64,000 nucleotides of DNA from Brassicibacter mesophilus (GCF_050433385.1 NZ_JBNPXI010000017.1:1-64000), one strand, 5' to 3'. Counted from the stretch's first letter, positions 8,283-16,291 are shown. Numbers and translations are program-made. The notes: generated by a model not told the origin, from the sequence alone.

Positions 8283-8885
8283 TTATAAAAGTATTACTAT
8301 TAGCCCTTGTAACAATCCTATAATAAAACCCAATATTCCACCTAATACCTCTATATGCTTAAGCTCCTTCTTAGCAACTGATATAACAATTTTTTCTATC
8401 TTATCTAATTCAAATGAATTAATTTTCTCTTGCACTATTTCCGAGAGACTTATTTCCTCTGTGGCTTTATCTACAATCTTTTCAGATAAATCTTTGATTA
8501 TATTTTCACCTTCATTTTCAACCAAGTCATCTATATAAGAGTAAATCATATTTTTAAATGTACTTGGTATAATAGATGGAAGTTTTTCACTCACTATATC
8601 ATTAATTTTTCTTTTTAGCATAAATTTAATTTGAGATATGTTTTCTTCCTTAATAAGCTTATTTATTATTTCATGCATCGATAATAGCTCATCTTCTATT
8701 ACATCTCCAATACTCTTAGCCATTTCCTCTCTCCGTTTAGGTATTAACCCTTGTATACTAAGGTTAATCACAGGAATGGTAATTGGATTTAATGGCCTAA
8801 AAATCAATTTAATTGCAATAATATTTGTAAGCCACCCAATAAGCGCTCCTACTATTGCCAGTACTACAACCTTTAATGCTATCAT
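8283..8885 (-). CDS. DUF445 family membrane protein
   Basis: A 200-aa protein that begins with a hydrophobic helix (residues 3-24) containing GALIGWLTNIIAIKLIF and ends with a second one (about 180-200); the middle is a charged, helical region. The N-terminal GWLTNxxAIKxxFRP motif is the mark of DUF445 (YheB-like) proteins, whose function is not established. It is about half the length of many DUF445 proteins. The ribosome binding site TAGGAGTG precedes ATG 8885. It is convergent with the FtsH-like gene and follows ytxC. Confidence 0.8.
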   Translation of the reverse strand: MIALKVVVLAIVGALIGWLTNIIAIKLIFRPLNPITIPVINLSIQGLIPKRREEMAKSIGDVIEDELLSMHEIINKLIKEENISQIKFMLKRKINDIVSEKLPSIIPSTFKNMIYSYIDDLVENEGENIIKDLSEKIVDKATEEISLSEIVQEKINSFELDKIEKIVISVAKKELKHIEVLGGILGFIIGLLQGLIVILL

Positions 8886-8966
8886 AGTATCACTCCTATT
8901 ATATATACTGCTAAATAATTATAGCATATTTTTATATAACCTAAAACAATTAAAAGATACGATATA

Positions 8967-9005
8967 AAAAAACTTCCAAAGTAATTATCATTTGGAAGTT
9001 TTTTG
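8967..9005 (-). terminator. Terminator of ytxC
   Basis: Near-perfect hairpin AAAAAACTTCCAAA ... TTTGGAAGTTTTTT directly after the ytxC stop, with T-runs on both strands. Confidence 0.85.
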
Positions 9006-9006
9006 A

Positions 9007-9924
9007 CTATTTTTCTTCATTTAAATGCCCCTTAATATTAGTGTCAAAGCCACATAGCTTACATCCATTACATATAGTAACTTTATTCGAAAACACATTC
9101 TTAATAATATCTATTATATCATTTCTATAGCTAGATTCATCTACATGAATAATTATTTTTCTTGGAGCTATTGTTATAAGTGAACTAATTAACAAATCAT
9201 CATAATTAATATCTATATCAGAAAGCTCATCGGCAATCTCTTCAAGAAAGTCATTGTTTATTACTGTATTTTTGCCATCTAGAAGCTCATATTTTTTATC
9301 TTTAAGCAGTACATTTACAACATCAATCTTTGGTTCCTGAATCTCAACAAAGTATTGTAATATCTTAATGAATTCTTTAAATTCTCTTTCAACTAAAAAA
9401 TCTTCTATATTTTTGTCAATTGCGTCTTCGATAGTATCAATATAGAAACGTAGCCTAAATTTAATGAATCCTTCAATGTTTATTTCATTATTAAAGTCTA
9501 AGAACTCTAAAACAATTTTTAATATTCTAGCTTTTTTGCTTATCTTATAAATAATACCTTCAGTTGTAATATATTCATTTTTCTTTAAGTAATCAGTCGT
9601 ATTTGCCTTTATTTTTTCTCTTTCAACCTTATCAAAATAGGAATATTTAGTAGCTAGTATTCTATCTATTATTTGATTTTGATATACTCCCAGTATCAAA
9701 TCAGCTATGCCATTAGCGATGTAATGCTTAAATATATTAGTCACATTATCGTAACCCTTGCTTGTCTTTTCATTTAACTCATAGTCAATAAAAAATGTAT
9801 CACCTAATAAGTAAGAACTTCTATCTATATATAAATCCTCTTTCTTAAAGAGGTCTAAATATCCATCTAACATTGAAATAATGTTGTCATTTCTGCTTTT
9901 TGTTGCTATAGACAATAAGTCCAC
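9007..9924 (-). CDS. ytxC: Sporulation protein YtxC
   Basis: About 305 aa, matching the YtxC family of spore-formers, whose biochemical role is unknown. The family hallmark is the central region FIKFRLRFYIDTIEDAIDK with the downstream FLVEREFKEFI. The C-terminus has a cysteine pair (CNGCKLCGF), which could bind a metal. GTG 9924 is chosen because AAGGAG lies eight bases upstream; the earlier GTG 9933 touches the Shine-Dalgarno. It is followed by its own terminator. Confidence 0.85.
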   Translation of the reverse strand: MDLLSIATKSRNDNIISMLDGYLDLFKKEDLYIDRSSYLLGDTFFIDYELNEKTSKGYDNVTNIFKHYIANGIADLILGVYQNQIIDRILATKYSYFDKVEREKIKANTTDYLKKNEYITTEGIIYKISKKARILKIVLEFLDFNNEINIEGFIKFRLRFYIDTIEDAIDKNIEDFLVEREFKEFIKILQYFVEIQEPKIDVVNVLLKDKKYELLDGKNTVINNDFLEEIADELSDIDINYDDLLISSLITIAPRKIIIHVDESSYRNDIIDIIKNVFSNKVTICNGCKLCGFDTNIKGHLNEEK

Positions 9925-9996
9925 AATTTTCACTCCTTTCTATTGTATTAGTAGTATATGTTTTAAATAATGCTATATTCGTTGTAGATAGATACA

Positions 9997-10746
9997 TTAA
10001 TTGTATGTCAAAGGAATAATTGAGCCAATATCAATTATTTCTTTGCTACTTAGCATAATTGGTAAAACATCATATTTTTCCAAAAAAAATTTAATATGTT
10101 TGCTATCAGGATGATTGTCAATATTTCCTGAAAATAGTAATTTTCTCTCTGAGATCAATCCCGTAGCTCCACCAATAAATCCGTAATCTAGTCCAGGAAG
10201 CTTTATATAACCATTTCTAATAAAAAGAACATCAACATTTAATTTTGTGCACGCTTTATAAATTGAAGTATCTGAAGTAATCAATGCATTATTACCAACA
10301 ATTGATATTGAACATTTTGTATATCCTTGTTTTACATCAATAAACTCCAAGCCTTCCTTCCTTAAATAAAACTTAAGTTTTTCATCTGTATATTTAAAGT
10401 TATGTAAGGCATAACTCGAAACTCTTGCTACATTATATGCAATATTATCGGGATAGTTACGTTCAAGTTTCTTCTCACCTTTAATTAGCTTTATACCCCT
10501 TTGGCTTAGATTATCGCTATAATAATCATAAACATTAGGTGCTACAACTATAGTATTTCTATTTATAGGATGCATAACAATATCAGGATGATATGAAATA
10601 GCTTCATAAAGATCATCGCATTTACACGTCAAAATAACGTCTACTTCTTGTTTCTTTAAGTTATCAATTATTTCTTGAGACACCCTACCATCTACAATTG
10701 CCACACCAGCTCTATTTAAAGGAATAAAAGGATTTAGGTTATTCAT
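9997..10746 (-). CDS. DUF6873-like protein, guanidino-modifying-enzyme fold
   Basis: A 249-aa cytoplasmic protein. The pattern of short repeats, IVDGRVS, HPDIVMHPI, GYTKCSISIVG and LFSGNIDNHPD, fits the five-bladed GME fold of amidinotransferases and deiminases (NCBI uses DUF6873 GME-fold for such clostridial proteins). It contains a His-Pro at the position of the GME catalytic region and a Cys in TKCSI, but an intact catalytic triad was not confirmed. It follows GAGGTGG on the minus strand and lies downstream of the tRNA cluster. Confidence 0.6.
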   Translation of the reverse strand: MNNLNPFIPLNRAGVAIVDGRVSQEIIDNLKKQEVDVILTCKCDDLYEAISYHPDIVMHPINRNTIVVAPNVYDYYSDNLSQRGIKLIKGEKKLERNYPDNIAYNVARVSSYALHNFKYTDEKLKFYLRKEGLEFIDVKQGYTKCSISIVGNNALITSDTSIYKACTKLNVDVLFIRNGYIKLPGLDYGFIGGATGLISERKLLFSGNIDNHPDSKHIKFFLEKYDVLPIMLSSKEIIDIGSIIPLTYN

Positions 10747-10778
10747 TTTTCCACCTCTATTTTATAATCAATTTTAAA

Positions 10779-10817
10779 AAAACAAAAAAGCCTTCTTTAA
10801 TCAAGAAGACTTTCTAC
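10779..10817 (-). terminator. Terminator after the tRNA cluster
   Basis: Minus-strand AGTCTTCTT, GATTA, AAGAAGGCT followed by TTTTTTG lies six bases beyond the tRNA-Cys 3' end. Confidence 0.7.
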
Positions 10818-10822
10818 TATTA

Positions 10823-10897
<75 letters not shown>

Positions 10898-10949
10898 ATA
10901 TAAATTTTAGTACTATTTAAAAGCTATTAACTTATAAACAACCATCCCA

Positions 10950-10995
10950 ACTAAGCGATTCGCACAAAATCAAAAGCGTGATTTTGGCTCTCTGC
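10950..10995. repeat. Inter-tRNA repeat, copy A
   Basis: A 46-bp segment starting ACTAAGCGATTCGCACAAAA and ending GGCTCTCTGC, containing a small hairpin (AAAATCA/TGATTTT). It recurs with compensated differences at 11141-11185. Confidence 0.85.
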
Positions 10996-11009
10996 ATCAA
11001 AAATGCATG

Positions 11010-11084
11010 TGGAGCGGAAGACGAGATTCGAACTCGCGACCCTCGCCTTGGCAAGGCGATGCTCTACCACTGAGCCACTTCCGC
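11010..11084 (-). tRNA. tRNA-Gly (GCC)
   Basis: 75 nt with encoded CCA. The acceptor stem is GCGGAAG/CTTCCGC, the anticodon loop is TTGCCAA, and the T-arm is GCGAG TTCGAAT CTCGT. It is preceded by a duplicated 5' fragment of itself at 11189-11208. Confidence 0.95.
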
Positions 11085-11140
11085 AAAGTTTATTTACTTT
11101 CTACTACCACTTTCAATCTACAGTAACCACTAAATTACCC

Positions 11141-11185
11141 ACTAAGCGATTCGCACAAAACCAAAAGCTCGTTTTGGCTCTCTGC
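11141..11185. repeat. Inter-tRNA repeat, copy B
   Basis: A second copy of the 46-bp element (here 45 bp). Its hairpin arms differ from copy A but still pair (CCAAAA/TTTTGG), so the structure is conserved while the sequence changed. Confidence 0.85.
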
Positions 11186-11188
11186 TTA

Positions 11189-11216
11189 TACCACTGAGCC
11201 ACTTCCGCAAAGTTTA
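11189..11216 (-). pseudogene. tRNA-Gly 5' fragment
   Basis: 28 bp identical to 11065-11092: the first 20 nt of tRNA-Gly(GCC), that is acceptor strand plus half of the D-arm, with eight upstream bases. It ends abruptly at repeat copy B. It cannot fold as a tRNA and is a duplication/deletion remnant. Confidence 0.85.
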
Positions 11217-11231
11217 CTTATTATATATAAG

Positions 11232-11307
11232 TGGTGCCCAGAGGCGGAATCGAACCACCGACACGGGGATTTTCAGTCCCCTGCTCTACCGACTGAGCTA
11301 TCTGGGC
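11232..11307 (-). tRNA. tRNA-Phe (GAA)
   Basis: 76 nt with encoded CCA. The acceptor stem is GCCCAGA/TCTGGGC, the anticodon loop is CTGAAAA, and the D-arm and T-arm are canonical. It is first in the Phe-Gly-Cys cluster. Confidence 0.95.
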
Positions 11308-11396
11308 TAATCAACTGTCTTAACGACAAAACTTAGTATACATTATTTTCATTACAAAGTCAATACATTTTCATAATAAATTAGTAAATTATTATG

Positions 11397-11430
11397 AAAG
11401 GTATTGGATGCCTATGTGTCCAATACCTTT
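11397..11430 (-). terminator. Terminator of hslO
   Basis: Stem AAAGGTATTGGA ... TCCAATACCTTT just beyond the hslO stop codon. Confidence 0.75.
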
Positions 11431-11438
11431 AAAGACTA

Positions 11439-12320
11439 TTAATTAATTTCTTCCAATAAACTAGTCAGCTGTTGCTTATCAAATTGATATTTTTTATTAC
11501 AAAAATGACATGACAACTCAGCCTTGCCGTCTTCTTCAATTATTTTTGTCAATTCATCTTTACCAATACTTATCAACGCTCTTTCTATCCTTTCTAAAGA
11601 ACAGTCACACCTATAATTAGCATCTGACTTGTCTTTAATGTCCATTTCAAAATCACTAAAAATATGCTGCAATATTTCTTCAGGAGCATATCCTCTATCT
11701 ATTAATTGTGAAATTGGCTCAACATTACTAAGTTTATTTTCTAATTTTTTAATTACTTCTTCGTCTGCTTCTGGTAATACCTGAATTATAAAGCCACCTG
11801 ATGCTTTAACACTTAAATCTTTATCTACAATAACTCCAAGAGCTACAGCAGAAGGCTGCTGCTCAGAATAGGCAAAATAGTGAGTTAAATCTTCTGCAAT
11901 CTCCCCGGTTACTAAATTTGATTGACCTATATACGGCTCTCTTAATCCTAGGTCCCTTATCACGATTAACTTACCATTAGTTCCTACTGCATTACCTACA
12001 TCTAGCTTCCCATTTGACTTAAGTGGCAAGTCAATCGTTGGGTCACCTATGTATCCTTTTACTTCACCTTTATTATTTGATACAGCAAGTATAGTCTTCA
12101 GTGGTCCATCACTTTTAAACTGAACAGAAACGCTTTCATTTTCATTTTTTAACATATTCCCCATAATCACAGTAGCTGTCAAAGTTCTTCCTAAAGCAGC
12201 TGTAGCCGTAGGTGTTGTATTATGAATTTTCCTAGCTTCTTCAACTAAGCTAGTAGTCTTTGCAATAAAAACTCTAATATTTGCACTCTTGTCAGTAGCT
12301 CTAATTATATAGTCTTTCAT
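11439..12320 (-). CDS. hslO: Redox-regulated chaperone Hsp33
   Basis: ATP-independent holdase activated when its zinc-bound cysteines are oxidised to disulfides. At 293 aa it has the expected N-terminal chaperone domain and a C-terminal zinc site made of CDC near residue 236 and CHFC near residue 268. The conserved linker region GYAPEEILQHIF precedes the zinc centre. The start ATG follows GAGGGG. It is monocistronic, with a hairpin terminator. Confidence 0.97.
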   Translation of the reverse strand: MKDYIIRATDKSANIRVFIAKTTSLVEEARKIHNTTPTATAALGRTLTATVIMGNMLKNENESVSVQFKSDGPLKTILAVSNNKGEVKGYIGDPTIDLPLKSNGKLDVGNAVGTNGKLIVIRDLGLREPYIGQSNLVTGEIAEDLTHYFAYSEQQPSAVALGVIVDKDLSVKASGGFIIQVLPEADEEVIKKLENKLSNVEPISQLIDRGYAPEEILQHIFSDFEMDIKDKSDANYRCDCSLERIERALISIGKDELTKIIEEDGKAELSCHFCNKKYQFDKQQLTSLLEEIN

Positions 12321-12380
12321 AGTTCCCCTCCATAGATAGTCGTTGTATATCTATTTTACAACAAAAACTCATTTTTAAAC

Positions 12381-12413
12381 AAAAAATATTTAAAGCCCCG
12401 ATAAACGGGGCTT
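12381..12413 (-). terminator. Terminator of the cold-shock gene
   Basis: Minus-strand AAGCCCCGTTTATCGGGGCTT followed by an A/T-rich tail with six Ts. Confidence 0.85.
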
Positions 12414-12454
12414 GCTACTGTCAAAACTATATATAAAGTTTGTTATTATCAGAA

Positions 12455-12655
12455 TTATAGTTTTGTAACGTTTGTAGCTTGAGGTCCTTTTTCTCCTGTT
12501 ACTATTTCAAATTCAACGCTTTGTCCCTCATCTAATGTTTTGAATCCATCAGTAACGATTGCTGAATAGTGTACGAATACATCTTCACCATTTTCTGTAG
12601 AGATAAATCCATAACCTTTTGTTGCATTAAACCACTTAACTGTTCCTTTAACCAT
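12455..12655 (-). CDS. Cold-shock protein (CspA family)
   Basis: 66-residue single cold-shock domain that binds single-stranded RNA/DNA. RNP1 (KGYGFI) and RNP2 (VFVHYSAI) are intact. The start MVKGTVKWFN is the family norm, so the in-frame ATG codons further upstream are rejected; a GGAGG lies ten bases before it. It has its own promoter and terminator, with a leader of about 60 nt. Confidence 0.96.
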   Translation of the reverse strand: MVKGTVKWFNATKGYGFISTENGEDVFVHYSAIVTDGFKTLDEGQSVEFEIVTGEKGPQATNVTKL

Positions 12656-12720
12656 TTGAAACATTCCTCCATATACTAAATAAATTTGCAGATGAACTAT
12701 GTACATCCACTCTCAACCTA

Positions 12721-12749
12721 AGTGTATCACATGTATTTCCTCTTGTCAA
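12721..12749 (-). promoter_or_regulatory. Promoter of the cold-shock gene
   Basis: Minus-strand TTGACA (12749-12744), 17-bp spacer, TACACT (12726-12721). Confidence 0.75.
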
Positions 12750-12797
12750 ATAATATTCCCACTGAATCAACATATTATACATTTTCAAACTAAGGCA

Positions 12798-13535
12798 TTA
12801 TTTTCTTACTATAAAAACTAGTCTCTCACTTTTAGTATTTGGTTTTTCAAAAGAAAAACCTTCATATTCTTCTATTTGATTAAACCCTGCTTTTTTAAGA
12901 GCATAGACAATCTGCTCTGAAGTATAGGCCCTTTCAAAATGCTGTTCATCAAATCTTCTATACATTTCATTATCTTTTATAAAAAAAGAAATATAGAATT
13001 CACATATATTGCTATTATCATCAAACTCATTTTCCCATACATAAAAAACTTCTTCACTATCTTCCACAAAAGTATTATTGCCTATTATCTCTTTAAGTTT
13101 ATATACTGAGTTAACGTCAAATATAAAAACGCCATTCTCTTGAAGATGCTTATACACATTCGTAAATACATTAATTAAGTCTTCATAATCAGTTATGTAA
13201 TTTATACTATCACAAATGGACAATACTAAATCAAATTTCTCATTCAACTCAAAATCAATCATATTCTGACTTAGAATGTTCAACTTTTTAAACATAGATA
13301 GCTTGTCAAATGCAACTGATAACATATCATCAGACGCATCAAAACAAGTTACTTCATATCCATCTTCGCATAAATACTTGGTAAAGTTGCCTGTTCCACA
13401 AGCCATTTCAAGCACTTTTTGCGGAAACACATTATATCGATTTAATACTTGATTAATATATTCATGCCATTTAGCGTAATCAACATCATACATTAAAGTA
13501 TCATAAAACTGTGCAAAATCTTCATATGCGCTCAT
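12798..13535 (-). CDS. Class I SAM-dependent methyltransferase
   Basis: About 245 aa. The N-terminal AYEDFAQFYDTLM and VLEMACGTGNFTKYL (motif I, near residue 38) plus a downstream FDLVLSICDSINYI place it among YqeM-like small-molecule methyltransferases of Firmicutes. The substrate is unknown. ATG 13535 is preferred over GTG 13547 because GTGAGG lies six bases ahead of it. No operon partner is evident. Confidence 0.85.
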   Translation of the reverse strand: MSAYEDFAQFYDTLMYDVDYAKWHEYINQVLNRYNVFPQKVLEMACGTGNFTKYLCEDGYEVTCFDASDDMLSVAFDKLSMFKKLNILSQNMIDFELNEKFDLVLSICDSINYITDYEDLINVFTNVYKHLQENGVFIFDVNSVYKLKEIIGNNTFVEDSEEVFYVWENEFDDNSNICEFYISFFIKDNEMYRRFDEQHFERAYTSEQIVYALKKAGFNQIEEYEGFSFEKPNTKSERLVFIVRK

Positions 13536-13648
13536 CACAATCCTCACTTCTAATAATTTCTAATATTTCTGTTAATCCATTTCTAGGTTTTCTACAAACA
13601 ATTTTAGTACAACAGATGAAGAGTTGCAACATAATTTATATATAATTG

Positions 13649-13855
13649 TTAGATGCTCTTATTATCTGATTCTCTTTTTTTGGCTTTTTTGCGAACAGTC
13701 ATAATTCCACCTATCCTACCTGATTCTTTTGCAGTTAGACCACCCCAACCAAATTCATCTATCTTTTCCATCAGTCCTAATTCCTTAGCGATTTCATATT
13801 TCATTATATCGTCTGGTGTTAGAACTTTCTTTTTTTTATTCTTGCTGTTTTTCAT
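13649..13855 (-). CDS. Alpha/beta-type small acid-soluble spore protein (SspF-like)
   Basis: A 68-aa basic protein containing DIMKYEIAKELGLMEK and GGLTAKESGRIGG, the two conserved halves of alpha/beta SASPs, including the GPR cleavage region preceding the second helix. These proteins coat and protect spore DNA. It has a lysine-rich N-terminal extension and resembles SspF-type divergent members. A sigma-G-like promoter lies upstream. Confidence 0.85.
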   Translation of the reverse strand: MKNSKNKKKKVLTPDDIMKYEIAKELGLMEKIDEFGWGGLTAKESGRIGGIMTVRKKAKKRESDNKSI

Positions 13856-13875
13856 ATCTTAGCCTCCTTCTTCAC

Positions 13876-13904
13876 TATTATGTGAAAAAAGGAAAATATT
13901 ATGC
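13876..13904 (-). promoter_or_regulatory. Possible sigma-G promoter of the SspF-like gene
   Basis: Minus-strand GCATA (13904-13900), 17 bp, CATAATA (13882-13876), close to the forespore sigma-G pattern. It lies about 20 bp before the start codon, so the leader would be very short. Confidence 0.45.
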
Positions 13905-13989
13905 ATTCACTAATGTTTGTTACCAATTTTAAACATCTATTAAGAATATGTAAAAAATAAATATTATACTTGATTTATAAGAATTAAGG

Positions 13990-14105
13990 TGTTAAACTAG
14001 TAAATGTTGAAAAAATACTACTTTCCCACTCCCCCTTTAATATATATTTAATCATATATATTAAACAATGAGTAAGGACCTACGACCCCCAAGTAGGTCC
14101 TTTTT
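13990..14105 (+). ncRNA. Possible small RNA ending in an orphan terminator
   Basis: The 340-bp gap after the spore protein has no ORF, but the plus strand ends in a strong intrinsic terminator (stem AAGGACCTAC/GTAGGTCCTT at 14074-14102, then T-run). No plus-strand gene lies upstream that could use it. An A/T hairpin (about 14040-14063) precedes it. Either a small RNA or the 3' end of a deleted gene. Confidence 0.35.
14074..14105 (+). terminator. Orphan plus-strand terminator
   Basis: A 10-bp perfect stem with a C-rich loop and five Ts. It lies eight bases left of the inverted repeat that bounds the sigma/anti-sigma cassette. Confidence 0.75.
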
Positions 14106-14112
14106 AGTTGTT

Positions 14113-14147
14113 AAAAATCACCTGTTTAAAGGGTGAGCATTATAGGC
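14113..14147. repeat. Left terminal inverted repeat of the sigma-factor cassette
   Basis: Begins AAAAATCACCTGTT, identical over 14 bp to the inverse of 16278-16291, with similarity continuing inward for about 34 bp (AGGGTGAGCAT versus AGGTGGGCAT; TATAGG versus ATTAGG). Confidence 0.7.
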
Positions 14148-14195
14148 ACTTTGATAGAGTTATGGGTATTTGTCTACGTCTTTATGGAAGAAAAG

Positions 14196-15257
14196 TTATT
14201 TGTTGTCATATATTGACAAAGGAAAAGTTACTTGCCAGTTTCCTTGTGTAAACAAACCGCTTGTGACAAAATCTCCTTGCAAATGATATTCACTTATTTC
14301 AGCTTGTGGAATGTCAAACACATATTCACTATAATCTACTCGTTCACCACTATCCGAGGTTTCAGTAAATGAAACACTATAGTCACATTGAATTTCGTTT
14401 CCACTTTTGTCTTTTAGAAAAATAAAACCGTGATTGTCATTAGTTAAGGGATTGGTGACAGATGTCTGAATATGGAGCATGCCATTTACATAGCCGATAC
14501 CTGTAAAATCTATACCCTCAATAGGAAAATCCATTGGTTCAGAGGGAACAAGGACTTTTATAGAATTGGCGTTATCGGGAAAATATTTTTCAAAATTGAT
14601 ACCTCCGCCACCAATTATACCAGTATTCTTTGCCAACGGGGTATTCTCCAGACTTGACAAGTCAACTGCAATGAAAACATCGTTGTACTCGTGCTTATTA
14701 CTCAAAAACTCTCTAACTGAAAAAGTTATTTTATCTCCTACAATCTTATTGTTACCCCATTCAGTTATCGTAATAAGGAATGTTACAGTTTTTGTAGCAT
14801 CGTCATATCCAACACGTTGGCAAGTTGCCGAACTGTCAAATGGACGGTGAATAGAATAACTGTCATACAAATCTGTGGTTTCATCAATACGATTTTCTGT
14901 AAGGTCTTGCATTGTGATATAAATTTCTGCCGTATCATCATGAATATAAGCAGATACTACTTCCATTTTAATGCCATTATCTTCACAAGATTTTTGAACC
15001 GGCATAAAGAACTGTGCTATACTTGGTGAAACAAAATACATAAGCTCATAAACCGTAGGTACCGCTGCCGCCAGCACAGGTATTGTGGTAAACACAAAAA
15101 CCATCAACATTGCCAATATTGCGACAGGTCTACGAAACATTGATTTATTATTTTTTTTATTTGTTCTTTCTGTATTTGATGAATATATAACGTCACTGAT
15201 AATTTTAGGACTTGGAGAAATTTGCTCGTTCATATGGTGATATTTTTCTCTAAACAT
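14196..15257 (-). CDS. DUF4179-like membrane protein, putative anti-sigma factor
   Basis: 353 aa: a cytoplasmic N-terminus (residues 1-44), one membrane helix (about 45-66, PVAILAMLMVFVFTTIPVLA), then an extracytoplasmic domain built largely of predicted strands. Architecture and position match DUF4179 proteins, which are encoded directly after ECF sigma factors and are thought to restrain them. The ATG lies behind GGAGG and overlaps the sigma gene stop by eight bases, implying translational coupling. The short N-terminal segment would be the sigma-binding part. The signal sensed is unknown. Confidence 0.75.
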   Translation of the reverse strand: MFREKYHHMNEQISPSPKIISDVIYSSNTERTNKKNNKSMFRRPVAILAMLMVFVFTTIPVLAAAVPTVYELMYFVSPSIAQFFMPVQKSCEDNGIKMEVVSAYIHDDTAEIYITMQDLTENRIDETTDLYDSYSIHRPFDSSATCQRVGYDDATKTVTFLITITEWGNNKIVGDKITFSVREFLSNKHEYNDVFIAVDLSSLENTPLAKNTGIIGGGGINFEKYFPDNANSIKVLVPSEPMDFPIEGIDFTGIGYVNGMLHIQTSVTNPLTNDNHGFIFLKDKSGNEIQCDYSVSFTETSDSGERVDYSEYVFDIPQAEISEYHLQGDFVTSGLFTQGNWQVTFPLSIYDNK

Positions 15258-15738
15258 TATAATCCTCCTTCAAAATCTCTTTTAACTTATACCTTGCACG
15301 AGTAAGTTGCGTTCTGATTGTAGATGGTTTTCGTTTTAAAACTGAACTGATTTCTTCTATGCTTAAATCTTCATAGTAAAACAAGTGAATAACAACTCTG
15401 TACTTAATTGGTAATTTTTGAAGTTCATAGTGTAAATTGGTATCTTCCCGCGTTTCGAAAGTCATGGTTTCATCTAATGGCTTTGTTTTCTTTAGCCAAG
15501 ATGATGCCCATAGCTTTTTCGTGCAGTTAATAGTTACTCGAATAAGCCATGCTTTTCGGTGTTCCTCTGTTTCAAACTGCGGTTGTTTTTTGATGTATCG
15601 CATAAATACTTCTTGAAATATATCATCTGCATCACTTTTGTTTCTCGTCTGGGAGAATGCTAAGCGATAAACCATATTTGAATAAAATTTTACAACATTT
15701 TCTATGCAATCATCCGTACGTAATGATTGTTGTTCCAT
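15250..15738 (-). CDS. ECF RNA polymerase sigma factor
   Basis: A 162-aa sigma-70 protein with only regions 2 and 4. Region 2 contains MVYRLAFSQTRNKSDADDIFQEVFMRY, the core-binding and -10 contacting segment. Region 4 contains LPIKYRVVIHLFYYEDLSIEEIS and the helix-turn-helix KRKPSTIRTQLTRAR. It belongs with SigV/SigW-like small groups that respond to envelope stress, but the regulon cannot be inferred. It is first in a two-gene operon with the DUF4179-like partner, behind AGGAGGG. Confidence 0.93.
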   Translation of the reverse strand: MEQQSLRTDDCIENVVKFYSNMVYRLAFSQTRNKSDADDIFQEVFMRYIKKQPQFETEEHRKAWLIRVTINCTKKLWASSWLKKTKPLDETMTFETREDTNLHYELQKLPIKYRVVIHLFYYEDLSIEEISSVLKRKPSTIRTQLTRARYKLKEILKEDYNV

Positions 15739-15829
15739 GAGCTAAGCCCTCCTTTCAATATGAATACCCTTGAACTATGTAAAAAGCTACAATAAAGTTA
15801 AAAAATATCACCTTTCGGCGGCAAACGGT

Positions 15830-15873
15830 GTGAATACAGCATTAATTTTTTAGCAACTCGATATTGTATTCAC
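15830..15873. promoter_or_regulatory. Inverted repeat upstream of the sigma gene
   Basis: GTGAATACA (15830-15838) and its perfect complement TGTATTCAC (15865-15873) are 26 bp apart, about 95-135 bp upstream of the sigma start. It could be an operator or recombinase site; function is unknown. Confidence 0.4.
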
Positions 15874-15915
15874 GCCATAGACCTTAAACACATCATCGTT
15901 TTTCCCCTTTTCATT

Positions 15916-16110
15916 CTACAGGTTGATTACACCCATGTCCTTGCAGGTGTAACCGCTTGCGTCAACTGGACAGTCGCAATATTCCTCATTAATACGTCCT
16001 GTCAAATCAAAGTAGTGGTTACAGGTTTTTTGCGGCCAATGACCTAACAACTCGTCCTTACTTCCCATATCAAGCACCTGTGCAAACAGCGTTTTATTAA
16101 AGAAATACAA
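15916..16110 (-). pseudogene. Unrecognised fragment, possibly from a conjugative element
   Basis: About 64 residues starting at a TTG with no convincing Shine-Dalgarno; the frame is open further upstream (SAAITLIANIL), suggesting a truncated N-terminus. It holds three closely spaced cysteines (YCDCPVDASGYTC) and an earlier Cys-His (TCNHYF), which could be a metal site. Codon use and GC differ from the surrounding genome. I do not recognise the family; its company suggests mobile-element cargo. Confidence 0.4.
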
Positions 16111-16256
16111 GATGTTTGCAATGAGAGTGATAGCAGCAGATTACAACCGCATTCAGAATGGGGAGTCACGACAACTTTATCGGCATGATGCTGTGATAAC
16201 AGAAAAAGCACAGGATATTGAAATATCCTGTGCTAATCCAAAAGGAAGTACAAACT

Positions 16257-16291
16257 TCCCTAATATGCCCACCTAATAACAGGTGATTTTT
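16257..16291. repeat. Right terminal inverted repeat of the sigma-factor cassette
   Basis: Ends AACAGGTGATTTTT, the inverse of the left repeat. Its last two bases form part of the TAA stop of the adjacent CPBP gene, so the cassette boundary coincides with that gene's end. Confidence 0.7.

Larger units (their letters stand above)
14113..16291. mobile_element. 2.2-kb inverted-repeat-bounded cassette with sigma/anti-sigma pair
   Basis: The segment is bracketed by imperfect terminal inverted repeats of about 34 bp and contains an ECF sigma gene, its putative membrane-anchored regulator and a fragment of a third gene. Locally higher GC content, for example around 15810-15830 and 15940-16060, contrasts with the neighbours. 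No transposase or clear target-site duplication was found, so it may be a non-autonomous element or a relic of a larger transposon. Confidence 0.5.

Noticed and set aside
11003..11197. Open frame across the tRNA cluster on the plus strand
   Set aside because: It runs antisense through tRNA-Gly and has no ribosome binding site.
10950..11216. Two repeats with spacers near tRNAs considered as a minimal CRISPR array
   Set aside because: Only two copies, spaced by a tRNA gene, no cas genes; the tRNA fragment explains part of the match.
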